5,577 bases of DNA from contig DAOUVH010000089.1 in NCBI GenBank assembly GCA_030667725.1, forward strand, positions 1 through 5,577, in the 5' to 3' direction. The notes beneath the pieces are model-generated. The model searched no databases. It saw only the letters and a program-made list of their open reading frames with translations, and had not been told where the DNA came from. Below, in pieces: positions 1 through 5,081 of this stretch. Position numbers and translations under genes: made by a program. This DNA comes from Candidatus Cloacimonadota bacterium (GTDB lineage: Bacteria > Cloacimonadota > Cloacimonadia > Cloacimonadales > TCS61). Within the stretch, counting starts at the first letter, position 1, and each line of letters begins with the position of its first letter.

Positions 1-41
1 TTGTTCAAAATTGGATATTCATTTTTTCAATTACCAAATCC

Positions 42-71
42 TTGACATCGTAGACTACACATTAACTTTTG
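42..71 (+). promoter_or_regulatory. Candidate promoter for the ECF operon
   Basis: TTGACA lies at 42-47. TAACTTTT at 63-70, followed by a further G, lies 18 bases after the TTG. This is one base from the TAnnTTTG -7 element used by Bacteroidota primary sigma factors. A sigma-70 -10 hexamer at standard spacing is poor (AACTTT or ACTTTT). Initiation here would give a leader of roughly 160 bases before the first gene, which includes the folded region at 84-159. The call rests on short motifs in AT-rich DNA and is tentative. Confidence 0.35.
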
Positions 72-83
72 TTTTGCGCTGAA

Positions 84-159
84 GTAAAGGATTCTAAAGC
101 TGATTTATCAGCTATGATACTTTACCGACAGGGTATTTTTAGAAATGAAAATATCTCCC
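84..159 (+). promoter_or_regulatory. Structured 5' leader, possible cis-regulatory RNA
   Basis: Two consecutive stems can be drawn. Stem I has an outer helix GTAAAG (84-89) with CTTTAC (120-125) and an inner helix AGCTGA (98-103) with TCAGCT (108-113), closed by a four-base loop and separated from the outer helix by an asymmetric internal loop. Stem II pairs GGG (131-133) with CCC (157-159) and TATTTT (134-139) with AAAATA (148-153), with a three-base bulge at 154-156. Downstream, a perfect 5+5 dyad AGTGT-A-ACACT (191-201) could be an operator. An ECF importer leader is a natural place for a riboswitch, but I recognise no known class here. The function is inferred only from folding and position. 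Confidence 0.35.
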
Positions 160-239
160 GTGTTTGGAAAGGCGAGAAAAAGATGAATTTAGTGTAACAC
201 TTCTCTTGTCTTTAAAATATATTTTGAAATAAGGATTTT

Positions 240-776
240 ATGAACTGGTTAAGAAAATATTCATCTCAAGATCTGCTGTATATAGCAATCATGAGCGCTT
301 TAGGGTTAGCGGTCAAGCCAATAGTCACACCGTTAATTCATTTAATTTCTGCACCATTAATGATACCCGGTGGTTCACTTGCCGGCGGTTTATACATGAT
401 GTGGATAGCACTGGCAATTGCAATTGTAAAAAAACCCGGTGCTGGCTTCCTAGTTGGTTTAACACAATCTATTGTTATGCTGAGTATGGGATTTTTTGGT
501 AATCATGGTGCGGTCTCACTTATAAGTTATACTTTGCCCGGGGTAATGGCAGAGTTCGTTTCTTTGTTCTTCAAGAATAAAGGTACTTTACCGGCTCAAG
601 TTCTAATCGTAACAACAGCTAATCTAACCGGTGCAATTGTTGTTACTATTATTGTAATGCGGCTGGCAGCAATTCCATTCGTTATTTCACTCATCGCAGC
701 AGCTATTTCAGGAATTGTGGGTGGGATTATTTCATATTCAATATTCAATAAACTTAAAAAATTCAGGATAATTTAG
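240..776 (+). CDS. ECF transporter S component (YkoE-like), substrate unknown
   Basis: This is a 178-residue polytopic inner-membrane protein with about six helices (approximately 11-36, 40-63, 67-88, 91-111, 118-140 and 145-170), the size and topology expected of an ECF substrate-binding S component. Residues 43-70 (PGG..AGG near 43-50, then YMMW and KKPGAGF) resemble the conserved block of YkoE-type S proteins, which in characterised cases handle thiamine or its hydroxymethylpyrimidine part. The resemblance is from memory, so the ligand stays open. The ATG is preceded by AAGGA at 231-235. The two ATPases and the T component needed for transport lie in the same operon at 2871-4958, so this looks like a dedicated rather than shared-energiser system. 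The stop codon TAG (774-776) overlaps the ribosome binding site AGGAGA of the next start. Confidence 0.82.
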   Translation: MNWLRKYSSQDLLYIAIMSALGLAVKPIVTPLIHLISAPLMIPGGSLAGGLYMMWIALAIAIVKKPGAGFLVGLTQSIVMLSMGFFGNHGAVSLISYTLPGVMAEFVSLFFKNKGTLPAQVLIVTTANLTGAIVVTIIVMRLAAIPFVISLIAAAISGIVGGIISYSIFNKLKKFRII

Positions 777-842
777 GAGAAATAATGAAAATAATAATAT
801 TTGGAATGATCATTTTAATAAGCGTTATGCTTTTCTCAATAA
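772..842 (+). repeat. Diverged direct repeat, left copy of the 901 gene start
   Basis: Bases 772-842 repeat at 888-958. The copies share TTTAGGAGA (ribosome binding site), the ATG and the following signal-peptide codons, including exact GGA, AGC, CTT and TCA codons at matching places. By my hand count 42 of the first 57 coding bases match, and most differences are at third codon positions. The left copy ends where the palindromic repeat begins. Confidence 0.6.
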
Positions 843-883
843 GGTCTCGTTCCCAATCCCCTGATTGGGAATGTATAATATGA
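785..883 (+). pseudogene. Truncated duplicate start of the 901 gene running into a palindromic repeat
   Basis: This is a 32-codon ORF with a strong ribosome binding site (AGGAGA at 775-780). It begins MKIIIFGMIILISVMLFSI, closely matching the start of the gene at 901 (MKLKLIGIIMLISTILFSI). It then enters the palindromic repeat at 846 and ends at TGA 881-883, 17 bases before the next ATG. The body of the protein is missing. It may be a relic of a paralogue, the remains of the original gene start, or a small translated leader that hands ribosomes on to 901. A functional membrane micropeptide is possible but unsupported. Confidence 0.45.
846..873 (+). repeat. Palindromic repeat, copy 1 (single hairpin)
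   Basis: The copy begins CTCGTTCCCAATC and folds into a near-perfect hairpin: GTTCCCAATC (849-858) pairs with GATTGGGAAT (863-872), loop CCCT, with one G-T wobble. The opening CTCGTTCCCAA is shared with the copies at 2256 and 2792, but the second hairpin and the terminal AACGAG are absent, so this is a half element. It lies in the same orientation as the other two, between a duplicated gene start (785) and the functional start (901). Confidence 0.8.
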
Positions 884-900
884 ATTGTTTAGGAGAGGGA

Positions 901-1809
901 ATGAAGTTAAAATTAATTGGAATAATTATGTTGATTAGCACTATCCTTTTTTCAATTGAACTGGTTGATGCCGATAGAGTTATAAATGTCAACAGATCAA
1001 AACTGGATAGTTACGAGAAAGTTGAATTAGCAACGCAACGCAACAAAGATGGTGAAGAAAAGAATGATAATTGGGTTGGTGTAAAACTAACCGATATTTT
1101 AGAAGAGTACGAGATTTCTAATTATGATAAATTGTGTTTTGTTTCATCGGATAATTATCTTGTAAGGATTTCCAGAGATGATATTCTAAATAAGGAAGTT
1201 ATTTTAGCTTTAGTAAGAAATGGCAAAACACTTGATGATAAGCATGTTCGTCTTGTAATTCCAGAGATCAGAGATATGTTCTGGATTCAGGATATCAGCA
1301 TGATAAAGACTGAGTCTATTTCTGATATTCCTTTCCCGCACACAATATATTTTGCAGAATCAATTTTACTTAATATACAAATCAGGAATGAACTTCCTCC
1401 ATTTGTAAGAGTTAATGGCTATACTTTCCCTGAGATCATGGCATCTGCTTTTCCGTTCCTTAAAGATGATATTCTTGTAGTTGGTAAAGATGGAGTGAAA
1501 CATAGTCTGGATTATGAAAAATATTTAAAGAGAGCTGTTTTGGTAAAAAATGGTGATTCATTTGATCTGAAAAGTCCCGATATGCCAGCCGGTATGTGGA
1601 TAAAAGATCTAGCTTATATTCAGATCTTTGATGTTGCAGTTATCTTCCAAAGTCACTTCATATCTCTAACAGAAGTAAATAGCATACTCAGCTGGAACAA
1701 CTTCCCTGCTGAAGTGATCTTATATTTCGGAGAGAATGCGGAGAAGCAAAGTTCAAATGCAAAATTCAATACTGGAAATTGGAGTAAAACAGAATGGCTG
1801 GAATGGTAA
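901..1809 (+). CDS. Exported protein with two SUOX-like (molybdopterin-oxidoreductase-fold) domains
   Basis: The start at 901 is chosen because AGGAGA lies at 891-896 and the protein then opens with a good signal peptide (MKLKLIGIIMLISTILFSIELVDA). An upstream TTG at 865 would begin inside the repeat hairpin and bury the signal. The product has 302 residues. Domain 1 (about 27-137) shows NWVGVKLTDIL, VSSD, LALVRNGKTL and RLVIP...FWIQDISMI, the spacing typical of COG2041/SUOX-fold sandwiches. Domain 2 (about 164-248) repeats it with NGYTFPEIM, KDG, VLVKNG and MPAGMWIKDLAYIQIF. I see no conserved molybdenum-ligand cysteine, so enzymatic activity is unlikely. A ligand-binding or docking role outside the inner membrane, next to the S component, is inferred. 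The C-terminal tail (249-302) is unassigned. The end overlaps the next gene by 16 bases. Confidence 0.75.
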   Translation: MKLKLIGIIMLISTILFSIELVDADRVINVNRSKLDSYEKVELATQRNKDGEEKNDNWVGVKLTDILEEYEISNYDKLCFVSSDNYLVRISRDDILNKEVILALVRNGKTLDDKHVRLVIPEIRDMFWIQDISMIKTESISDIPFPHTIYFAESILLNIQIRNELPPFVRVNGYTFPEIMASAFPFLKDDILVVGKDGVKHSLDYEKYLKRAVLVKNGDSFDLKSPDMPAGMWIKDLAYIQIFDVAVIFQSHFISLTEVNSILSWNNFPAEVILYFGENAEKQSSNAKFNTGNWSKTEWLEW

Positions 1810-2237
1810 GAATAGTTTTAGTTGTCACCTTTGTTCTGTTTATTTTTGCCTGTTCACCAAATAGTTTAGTTCTTTCGGGAAATATTAAAAATAAGGCTGA
1901 AATAAGCAACGAGGGCAGACTTGATGAAATACTTAATGAAATTGCCCCTTCTGCAAAATACGCGCTTCTTATCGGTTCTGATGGAACTGCAGCACTTGTT
2001 ACTTCTCGCAGTTTTTCTAAAATTTACATTCAAAAAAATAATCAGGAATGGAATTCTAAAGCAGAAGAATTACCCGCATTCTGTAATATCCGTGACTTAA
2101 AAGAGATCTGCATTTACTCAAGAACTACAAATACGATTAATAGTTTCTCTGAACGAATGAATAATTTTGAATTCTTGGGACAAAGTAGCAAGAATGATCA
2201 TTACGCCAAAAAATATACTGAGCAATTTGGAGATTAA
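1794..2237 (+). CDS. Small lipoprotein with a cryptic SUOX-like domain
   Basis: This is a 147-residue protein whose first 20 residues form a hydrophobic signal ending in FIFAC-S, a usable though imperfect lipobox with Cys20 as the lipidation site. Serine at +2 would favour outer-membrane sorting in a diderm. The ATG at 1794 has GGAG at 1781-1784 and overlaps the upstream gene; the in-frame ATG at 1803 has a poorer site. Residues 43-109 align by eye with domain 2 of the upstream protein: LDEILNEIAP with FPEIMASAFP, GSDG with GKDG, and LPAFCNIRDLKEICIY with MPAGMWIKDLAYIQIF. It is probably a third copy of the same domain, surface- or periplasm-facing. The C-terminal 38 residues are polar and unrecognised. 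Co-translation with 901-1809 suggests the two products work together. Confidence 0.68.
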   Translation: MAGMVRIVLVVTFVLFIFACSPNSLVLSGNIKNKAEISNEGRLDEILNEIAPSAKYALLIGSDGTAALVTSRSFSKIYIQKNNQEWNSKAEELPAFCNIRDLKEICIYSRTTNTINSFSERMNNFEFLGQSSKNDHYAKKYTEQFGD

Positions 2238-2255
2238 TTATGAAGAAAATTAATT
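2235..2255 (+). repeat. Short direct repeat of the 2328 gene start, left copy
   Basis: TTAATTATGAAGAAAAT at 2235-2250 recurs as TTAATATGAAGAAAAT at 2323-2338, on the other side of the palindromic repeat. The 11 bases ATGAAGAAAAT are identical. MKKI is a very common bacterial protein start, so this case alone could be coincidence; its weight comes from the same pattern at 785 and 2756. Confidence 0.4.
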
Positions 2256-2326
2256 CTCGTTCCCAAGTTTTTCTTGGGAACGCCAACGTTACGAAGACAA
2301 ACTTCGTAACGAGGTGTTTAAATTAA
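2240..2326 (+). pseudogene. 28-codon leader ORF through repeat copy 2
   Basis: The ATG at 2240 sits three bases past the stop of the lipoprotein gene, with GGAG at 2229-2232 inside that gene. The frame reads MKKINSRSQVFLGN and then through both hairpins to TAA at 2324-2326. The functional ATG of the next gene follows after one base. Most likely this is the original start of the 2328 gene displaced by the repeat, now at best a coupling ORF. The peptide from the repeat itself is unlikely to be functional. Confidence 0.35.
2256..2313 (+). repeat. Palindromic repeat, copy 2 (two hairpins)
   Basis: This is a 58-base element with terminal inverted repeat CTCGTT (2256-2261) and AACGAG (2308-2313). 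Hairpin 1 pairs CGTTCCCAAG (2258-2267) with CTTGGGAACG (2273-2282), loop TTTTT. Hairpin 2 pairs CGTTACGAAG (2287-2296) with CTTCGTAACG (2302-2311), loop ACAAA. No transposase is encoded, so it would be a non-autonomous or RAYT-like dispersed repeat. I recall similar GTTCCCA palindromes scattered in many environmental genomes, but cannot check this here. Its last bases with the following G (ACGAGG) may serve as ribosome binding site for the gene at 2328. Confidence 0.88.
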
Positions 2327-2327
2327 T

Positions 2328-2756
2328 ATGAAGAAAATATTGATTGCACTTGTTATTCTAATAATTCTTCTTCTTGCACTTATCTTTTATCAGAAAAGTA
2401 ATGTAAAAGACGAAGATGGGATCAAAATAACTTATAGGGAACAAGAAACTTTCCTTACTTTTTCAAAGATCAATTCGTTTGAAAAGGTGAGTTTTTCTAC
2501 AAATCGCGGTGATAGATTTGATGGCTTCGATTTTGCTGATGTTCTCAAATCAATAGATATTCCGACAAATAATGATTCTCAATACATTTTTCACTCGAAA
2601 GATGGTGGAACACTTAATTTAACTAAAGAAGTGAATGAGATATTCTATCTTGTTTTTCAGGAAGATGTTAATGGGCAGTTCATCCGGTTAGTAATACCTT
2701 CGGATGAATTTAGCCAGCGTTGGATTAAATACCTGGTTGCAATTGAAGTAAACTAA
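2328..2756 (+). CDS. Membrane-anchored single SUOX-like domain protein
   Basis: This is a 142-residue protein with an uncleaved N-terminal helix (about residues 3-22, very rich in Ile and Leu) and one soluble domain at about 33-142, predicted to face the periplasm. The domain resembles domain 1 of the 901-1809 product: FEKVSFSTNRG matches YEKVELATQR, DFADVLKSIDI matches KLTDILEEYEI, and FIRLVIPSDEFSQRWIKYL matches the RLVIP...FWIQDI block. It is therefore a fourth copy of the fold in this operon. No catalytic cysteine is present; the domain has no cysteine at all. It likely tethers the ligand-handling module next to the S component. The best ribosome binding site is GAGG at 2311-2314, provided largely by the end of repeat copy 2. 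The stop TAA overlaps the upstream-copy ATG of the next gene (TAATG). Confidence 0.72.
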   Translation: MKKILIALVILIILLLALIFYQKSNVKDEDGIKITYREQETFLTFSKINSFEKVSFSTNRGDRFDGFDFADVLKSIDIPTNNDSQYIFHSKDGGTLNLTKEVNEIFYLVFQEDVNGQFIRLVIPSDEFSQRWIKYLVAIEVN

Positions 2757-2884
2757 TGCTTAAACTAAACAAAAACTCTTTTCACAATATTCTCGTTCCC
2801 AAGTTATTCTTGGGAATGCCATTTAGCGTTACGAAGACAAACTTCGTAACGAGATTCAAGAGAAAGAATAATGCTAGAACTTAA
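2756..2884 (+). pseudogene. Duplicate start of ATPase A1 running through repeat copy 3
   Basis: The ATG at 2756 overlaps the preceding stop as TAATG, a classic coupled junction. The 42-codon frame begins MLKLNKNSFHNI, which matches the true A1 start MLELNNISFRYN. By hand count 25 of 36 bases agree, and six of the eleven differences fall at third positions. The frame then enters the repeat at 2792, crosses both hairpins and ends at TAA 2882-2884, 14 bases inside A1. It looks like the original ATPase start, cut off by the repeat. It could still bring ribosomes to the ATG at 2871. Confidence 0.5.
2792..2853 (+). repeat. Palindromic repeat, copy 3 (two hairpins)
   Basis: This is a 62-base element, CTCGTT (2792-2797) to AACGAG (2848-2853). 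Hairpin 1 pairs 2794-2803 with 2809-2818 (loop TTATT, one G-T wobble). Hairpin 2 pairs CGTTACGAAG (2827-2836) with CTTCGTAACG (2842-2851), loop ACAAA. Hairpin 2 is identical to that of copy 2 over 27 bases. The spacer between hairpins is longer here, and the hairpin 1 loop differs. The arms are conserved and the connectors vary, as expected for a mobile palindromic repeat family. Confidence 0.88.
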
Positions 2885-3533
2885 TAATATTTCATTTCGC
2901 TATAATTCATCAACTCCATCACTTATAAATAATTTTTCATTTAATGCTGGAAAGGGGGACATCGTTGCTGTTCGTGGCGATAGTGGAACCGGTAAGACTA
3001 CACTCCTTAATATCATCTGCGGTGTGATACCTAAAGTGTTTACAGGTGATCTGACTGGAACTATTCTCCATGATAATATTGATATATCCGAATTATCTCT
3101 TCCTGAAGTAGCTCCTCGGATAAGTTTACTTATGCAGCATCCTGATAATCAACTTTTTTTCCCAACTGTTGAACAGGAACTTGCATTCGCTCCGGAAAAT
3201 TTAAAAGTCCCGGCAAAAGATATTATCAAGAGAATTGATGAAGTTCTATCCAGATTAAACATAGAAAACCTGAAATATAAAGAGACCACTTCACTCTCGT
3301 TTGGGCAAAAAAAACTGGTTACGCTTGCATCTATCATCACTCTATCACCTAATGTATATTTATTAGATGAACCATTTACCGGTCTTTCACAAGAATATAT
3401 AGAATTAATTTCCAATGAGATCAAAACACAATCTGAAAATGGTAAAATTATATTCGTTGCCGGGCATACTGATGATATTGTACAATTAGCAAATAAAACA
3501 ATTGAAATGGGAATGCTGAATGAAAAGCATTAA
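2871..3533 (+). CDS. ECF transporter ATPase A1
   Basis: This is a 220-residue ABC ATPase that would power import by the S/T membrane complex from the cytoplasmic side. Walker A is GDSGTGKTT (36-44), the Q-loop is LMQHPDNQLFFPTV with Gln89 (the HPDNQ form typical of ECF/cobalt-type ATPases), Walker B is VYLLDEP (162-168), and the switch histidine is His199. The signature motif is LSFGQ (142-146) instead of LSGGQ, and the D-loop reads GLS rather than GLD, so one of the two composite ATP sites may be degenerate. At 220 residues it lacks much of the C-terminal extension of longer EcfA proteins. The ATG at 2871 follows repeat copy 3 with only a weak purine-rich site (AAGAGAAAG). The end overlaps the A2 gene by 14 bases. 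Confidence 0.9.
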   Translation: MLELNNISFRYNSSTPSLINNFSFNAGKGDIVAVRGDSGTGKTTLLNIICGVIPKVFTGDLTGTILHDNIDISELSLPEVAPRISLLMQHPDNQLFFPTVEQELAFAPENLKVPAKDIIKRIDEVLSRLNIENLKYKETTSLSFGQKKLVTLASIITLSPNVYLLDEPFTGLSQEYIELISNEIKTQSENGKIIFVAGHTDDIVQLANKTIEMGMLNEKH

Positions 3534-4194
3534 AATTATAGATCTATCATTTGCCTATCAAGCCGATAATCCCATTTTCGTAAATGCTTCTCTTGAACTT
3601 CCATTTAATGAAATCACATTCCTAAAAGGAGCAAATGGCTCAGGAAAGACGACACTTTGCCGCATTCTCAGCGGTTTGCAAACAGAATATACCGGCTCAA
3701 TTCATATTAACGATCTCGATCTGAAGCCTGTTTCTTTCTCTGAACGTGCAAAATCGGTTATTTATCTCAAACAGGAACCACTTTCCAATGTTGTTGCTGC
3801 TACTCCTGATGAGGATCTTACTTTATGGCAGCATGGTTTTAATAAAAATTTTGATGGATCATCTTACGATCTCAGGAATAGAGTCATGGAGAGATTAAGG
3901 ATAAATCATTTAAAAGATAAGCCCTTCTGGGAATTGAGCGGTGGACAAATAAAGAGGATCGGATTAGCAGCACTTCTTGTGAACTATGATAAATACTGGA
4001 TTCTTGATGAACCAATCGCGGGACTTGATAATACACTAGCCAGGATCTTCATTGAGATATTAGAAGAGAGAAAAGCACTAGGCAAAGGGTCTTTAATAAT
4101 ATCACATAAAGAAAATGAATTTGTAAATCTTATAGATAAATATTATTTAATTCAGAATAAGAAAATTGAAAGAATTATTAAGAGGAAAATTTGA
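3520..4194 (+). CDS. ECF transporter ATPase A2
   Basis: This is a 224-residue ABC ATPase, the expected heterodimer partner of A1. Walker A is GANGSGKTT (37-45), the Q-loop contains LKQEP (Gln85), the signature is canonical LSGGQ (139-143), Walker B is WILDEP (160-165), the D-loop is GLD (168-170), and the switch histidine is His196. All catalytic motifs look intact, in contrast to A1. The ATG at 3520 lies inside the end of A1 with GGGA at 3509-3512, and its stop overlaps the next start, so A1, A2 and T are tightly coupled. The region around 86-115 is less conserved and may reflect subfamily differences in the helical domain. Confidence 0.9.
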   Translation: MKSIKIIDLSFAYQADNPIFVNASLELPFNEITFLKGANGSGKTTLCRILSGLQTEYTGSIHINDLDLKPVSFSERAKSVIYLKQEPLSNVVAATPDEDLTLWQHGFNKNFDGSSYDLRNRVMERLRINHLKDKPFWELSGGQIKRIGLAALLVNYDKYWILDEPIAGLDNTLARIFIEILEERKALGKGSLIISHKENEFVNLIDKYYLIQNKKIERIIKRKI

Positions 4195-4958
4195 AAAAAG
4201 AGAATAGAGAAATTGGTAATAAAGGTTCAGCAACGCTTTTAAACTTGCGAACAATAATTATTATTGTCTCTGCAATCACAACTCTTTCTGTTATTCATAA
4301 CACAATATTAATGCAGGTTGCATTACTATTATTCTCAATTTTTCTATTACTTATTATAAAACCTTCAAAGCATAGATTCAACCGGCTAATGCATAGAATG
4401 AAAATAATCTTACGGATAGTTATAATGCTAATGATTTTTCAGATATTATTCAGACACGGTGGAGAAACTATCTGGCAATTTGGAATTATTAAGATCACAA
4501 GTTTAGGTTTGAATTATGGAATATCCTCTTCCCTACGTCTAATGCTTATCGTATTAATCGCCGGTCTGCTTTTGGATATTCCTTATTATGATTATATGCT
4601 CGCCTTCCGTAGTTGGAAATTTCCATATGAAATTTCTTTTCTGGTAGCTTCAGTTATTCATTTTATCCCGATCTTCCAAAAGCAATTCACAATTAGCAGT
4701 GAAGCACTTAATTTGCGTGGGATCGAAATCTCTAAGACACCATTAATAAAAAGATTTAAAATTTATTCGGCACTTGTTTTTCCTGTTATTGCCAGGGCGA
4801 TCTCAGAAGTAAAATATCGTTCTATTTCTTTAGAGCTTCGAGCTTTTAGATTATATCCTGAAAGAACATTTTTATATCAAGCAAAACTCAAATGGTATGA
4901 TATAGTTGTGCAAATTAGTGTATGTGTTGGATTTGGAATTATCGTTTTAATTGTATGA
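4191..4958 (+). CDS. ECF transporter T component (EcfT/CbiQ family)
   Basis: This is a 255-residue membrane protein that couples ATP hydrolysis by A1/A2 to the S component. It has hydrophobic segments at about 20-40, 42-57, 70-88, 112-130 and 148-165, a pair of cytoplasmic coupling regions, and a last helix at about 236-255. Coupling motif 1 reads EALNLRG (171-177). Motif 2 reads LELRAF (214-219), where the usual glycine of the 'ARG' motif is alanine. The start is TTG, overlapping the A2 stop in TTGA, with AGAGGA at 4181-4186. The first in-frame ATG (residue 41) would remove the first helix. The stop at 4956-4958 appears to end the operon. Confidence 0.85.
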   Translation: MKKENREIGNKGSATLLNLRTIIIIVSAITTLSVIHNTILMQVALLLFSIFLLLIIKPSKHRFNRLMHRMKIILRIVIMLMIFQILFRHGGETIWQFGIIKITSLGLNYGISSSLRLMLIVLIAGLLLDIPYYDYMLAFRSWKFPYEISFLVASVIHFIPIFQKQFTISSEALNLRGIEISKTPLIKRFKIYSALVFPVIARAISEVKYRSISLELRAFRLYPERTFLYQAKLKWYDIVVQISVCVGFGIIVLIV

Positions 4959-4982
4959 TCTTGAACAATTTTGGTTTATAAT

Positions 4983-5010
4983 AAATTATTAAATACTTAT
5001 AATAATTTTT
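4983..5010 (+). terminator. Weak AT-only hairpin after the ECF operon
   Basis: AAATTATTA (4983-4991) pairs perfectly with TAATAATTT (5000-5008) around an eight-base loop and is followed by two T residues, then AATTT. The position, 24 bases after the T-component stop, suits a terminator. The stem has no G or C, so it would be thermodynamically weak and may be chance in AT-rich DNA. Confidence 0.3.
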
Positions 5011-5013
5011 AAT

Positions 5014-5059
5014 TTGACAAACAAATCTAAATAACTTTTTTAATAATTTTGTATATAAT
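5014..5059 (+). promoter_or_regulatory. Candidate promoter(s) for the gene at 5082
   Basis: Three core motifs fall in this AT-rich gap: TTGACA (5014-5019), an exact TAnnTTTG element TAATTTTG (5044-5051) and an exact TATAAT (5054-5059). They do not combine at ideal spacing; TTGACA is 24 bases or more from either downstream element. TATAAT would start transcription near 5066, just ahead of GGAG at 5073-5076. The gap supports an independent transcription unit, but the exact promoter is uncertain. Confidence 0.4.
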
Positions 5060-5081
5060 AATATTTAAATACGGAGTAGAT

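Noticed and set aside
80..135. Resemblance to a TPP riboswitch (CTGA..., CTGAT, ATAC, CG-CAGGG in the right order)
   Set aside because: The diagnostic CTGAGA is CTGAAG, ACCTGAT is AGCTGAT so the helix with AGGG cannot form properly, and CTGAT is instead absorbed into a perfect local hairpin. The 5' GGGG arm is absent.
865..903. Translation start of the two-domain protein at TTG 865
   Set aside because: It would begin inside the hairpin of repeat copy 1, has no ribosome binding site, and would place 12 polar residues before the signal peptide; ATG 901 has AGGAGA.
901..1809. A functional molybdopterin-dependent oxidoreductase
   Set aside because: Only the sandwich-like motif spacing is visible. 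There is no recognisable Mo-ligand cysteine block, cofactor-binding arginines or Tat signal, so only the fold is claimed.
846..2853. A CRISPR array or transcription terminators formed by the three palindromes
   Set aside because: The copies are hundreds of bases apart with genes between them, so there is no repeat-spacer layout, and no T-run follows the hairpins.
3149..3424. Minus-strand ORF of 91 codons inside ATPase A1
   Set aside because: It lies wholly opposite a clearly conserved ABC ATPase and has no ribosome binding site or recognisable protein.
4251..4267. Palindrome ACAATAATTATTATTGT as an operator
   Set aside because: It falls in the coding sequence of the first T-component helix, where isoleucine runs (ATT/ATA codons) easily create such symmetry.
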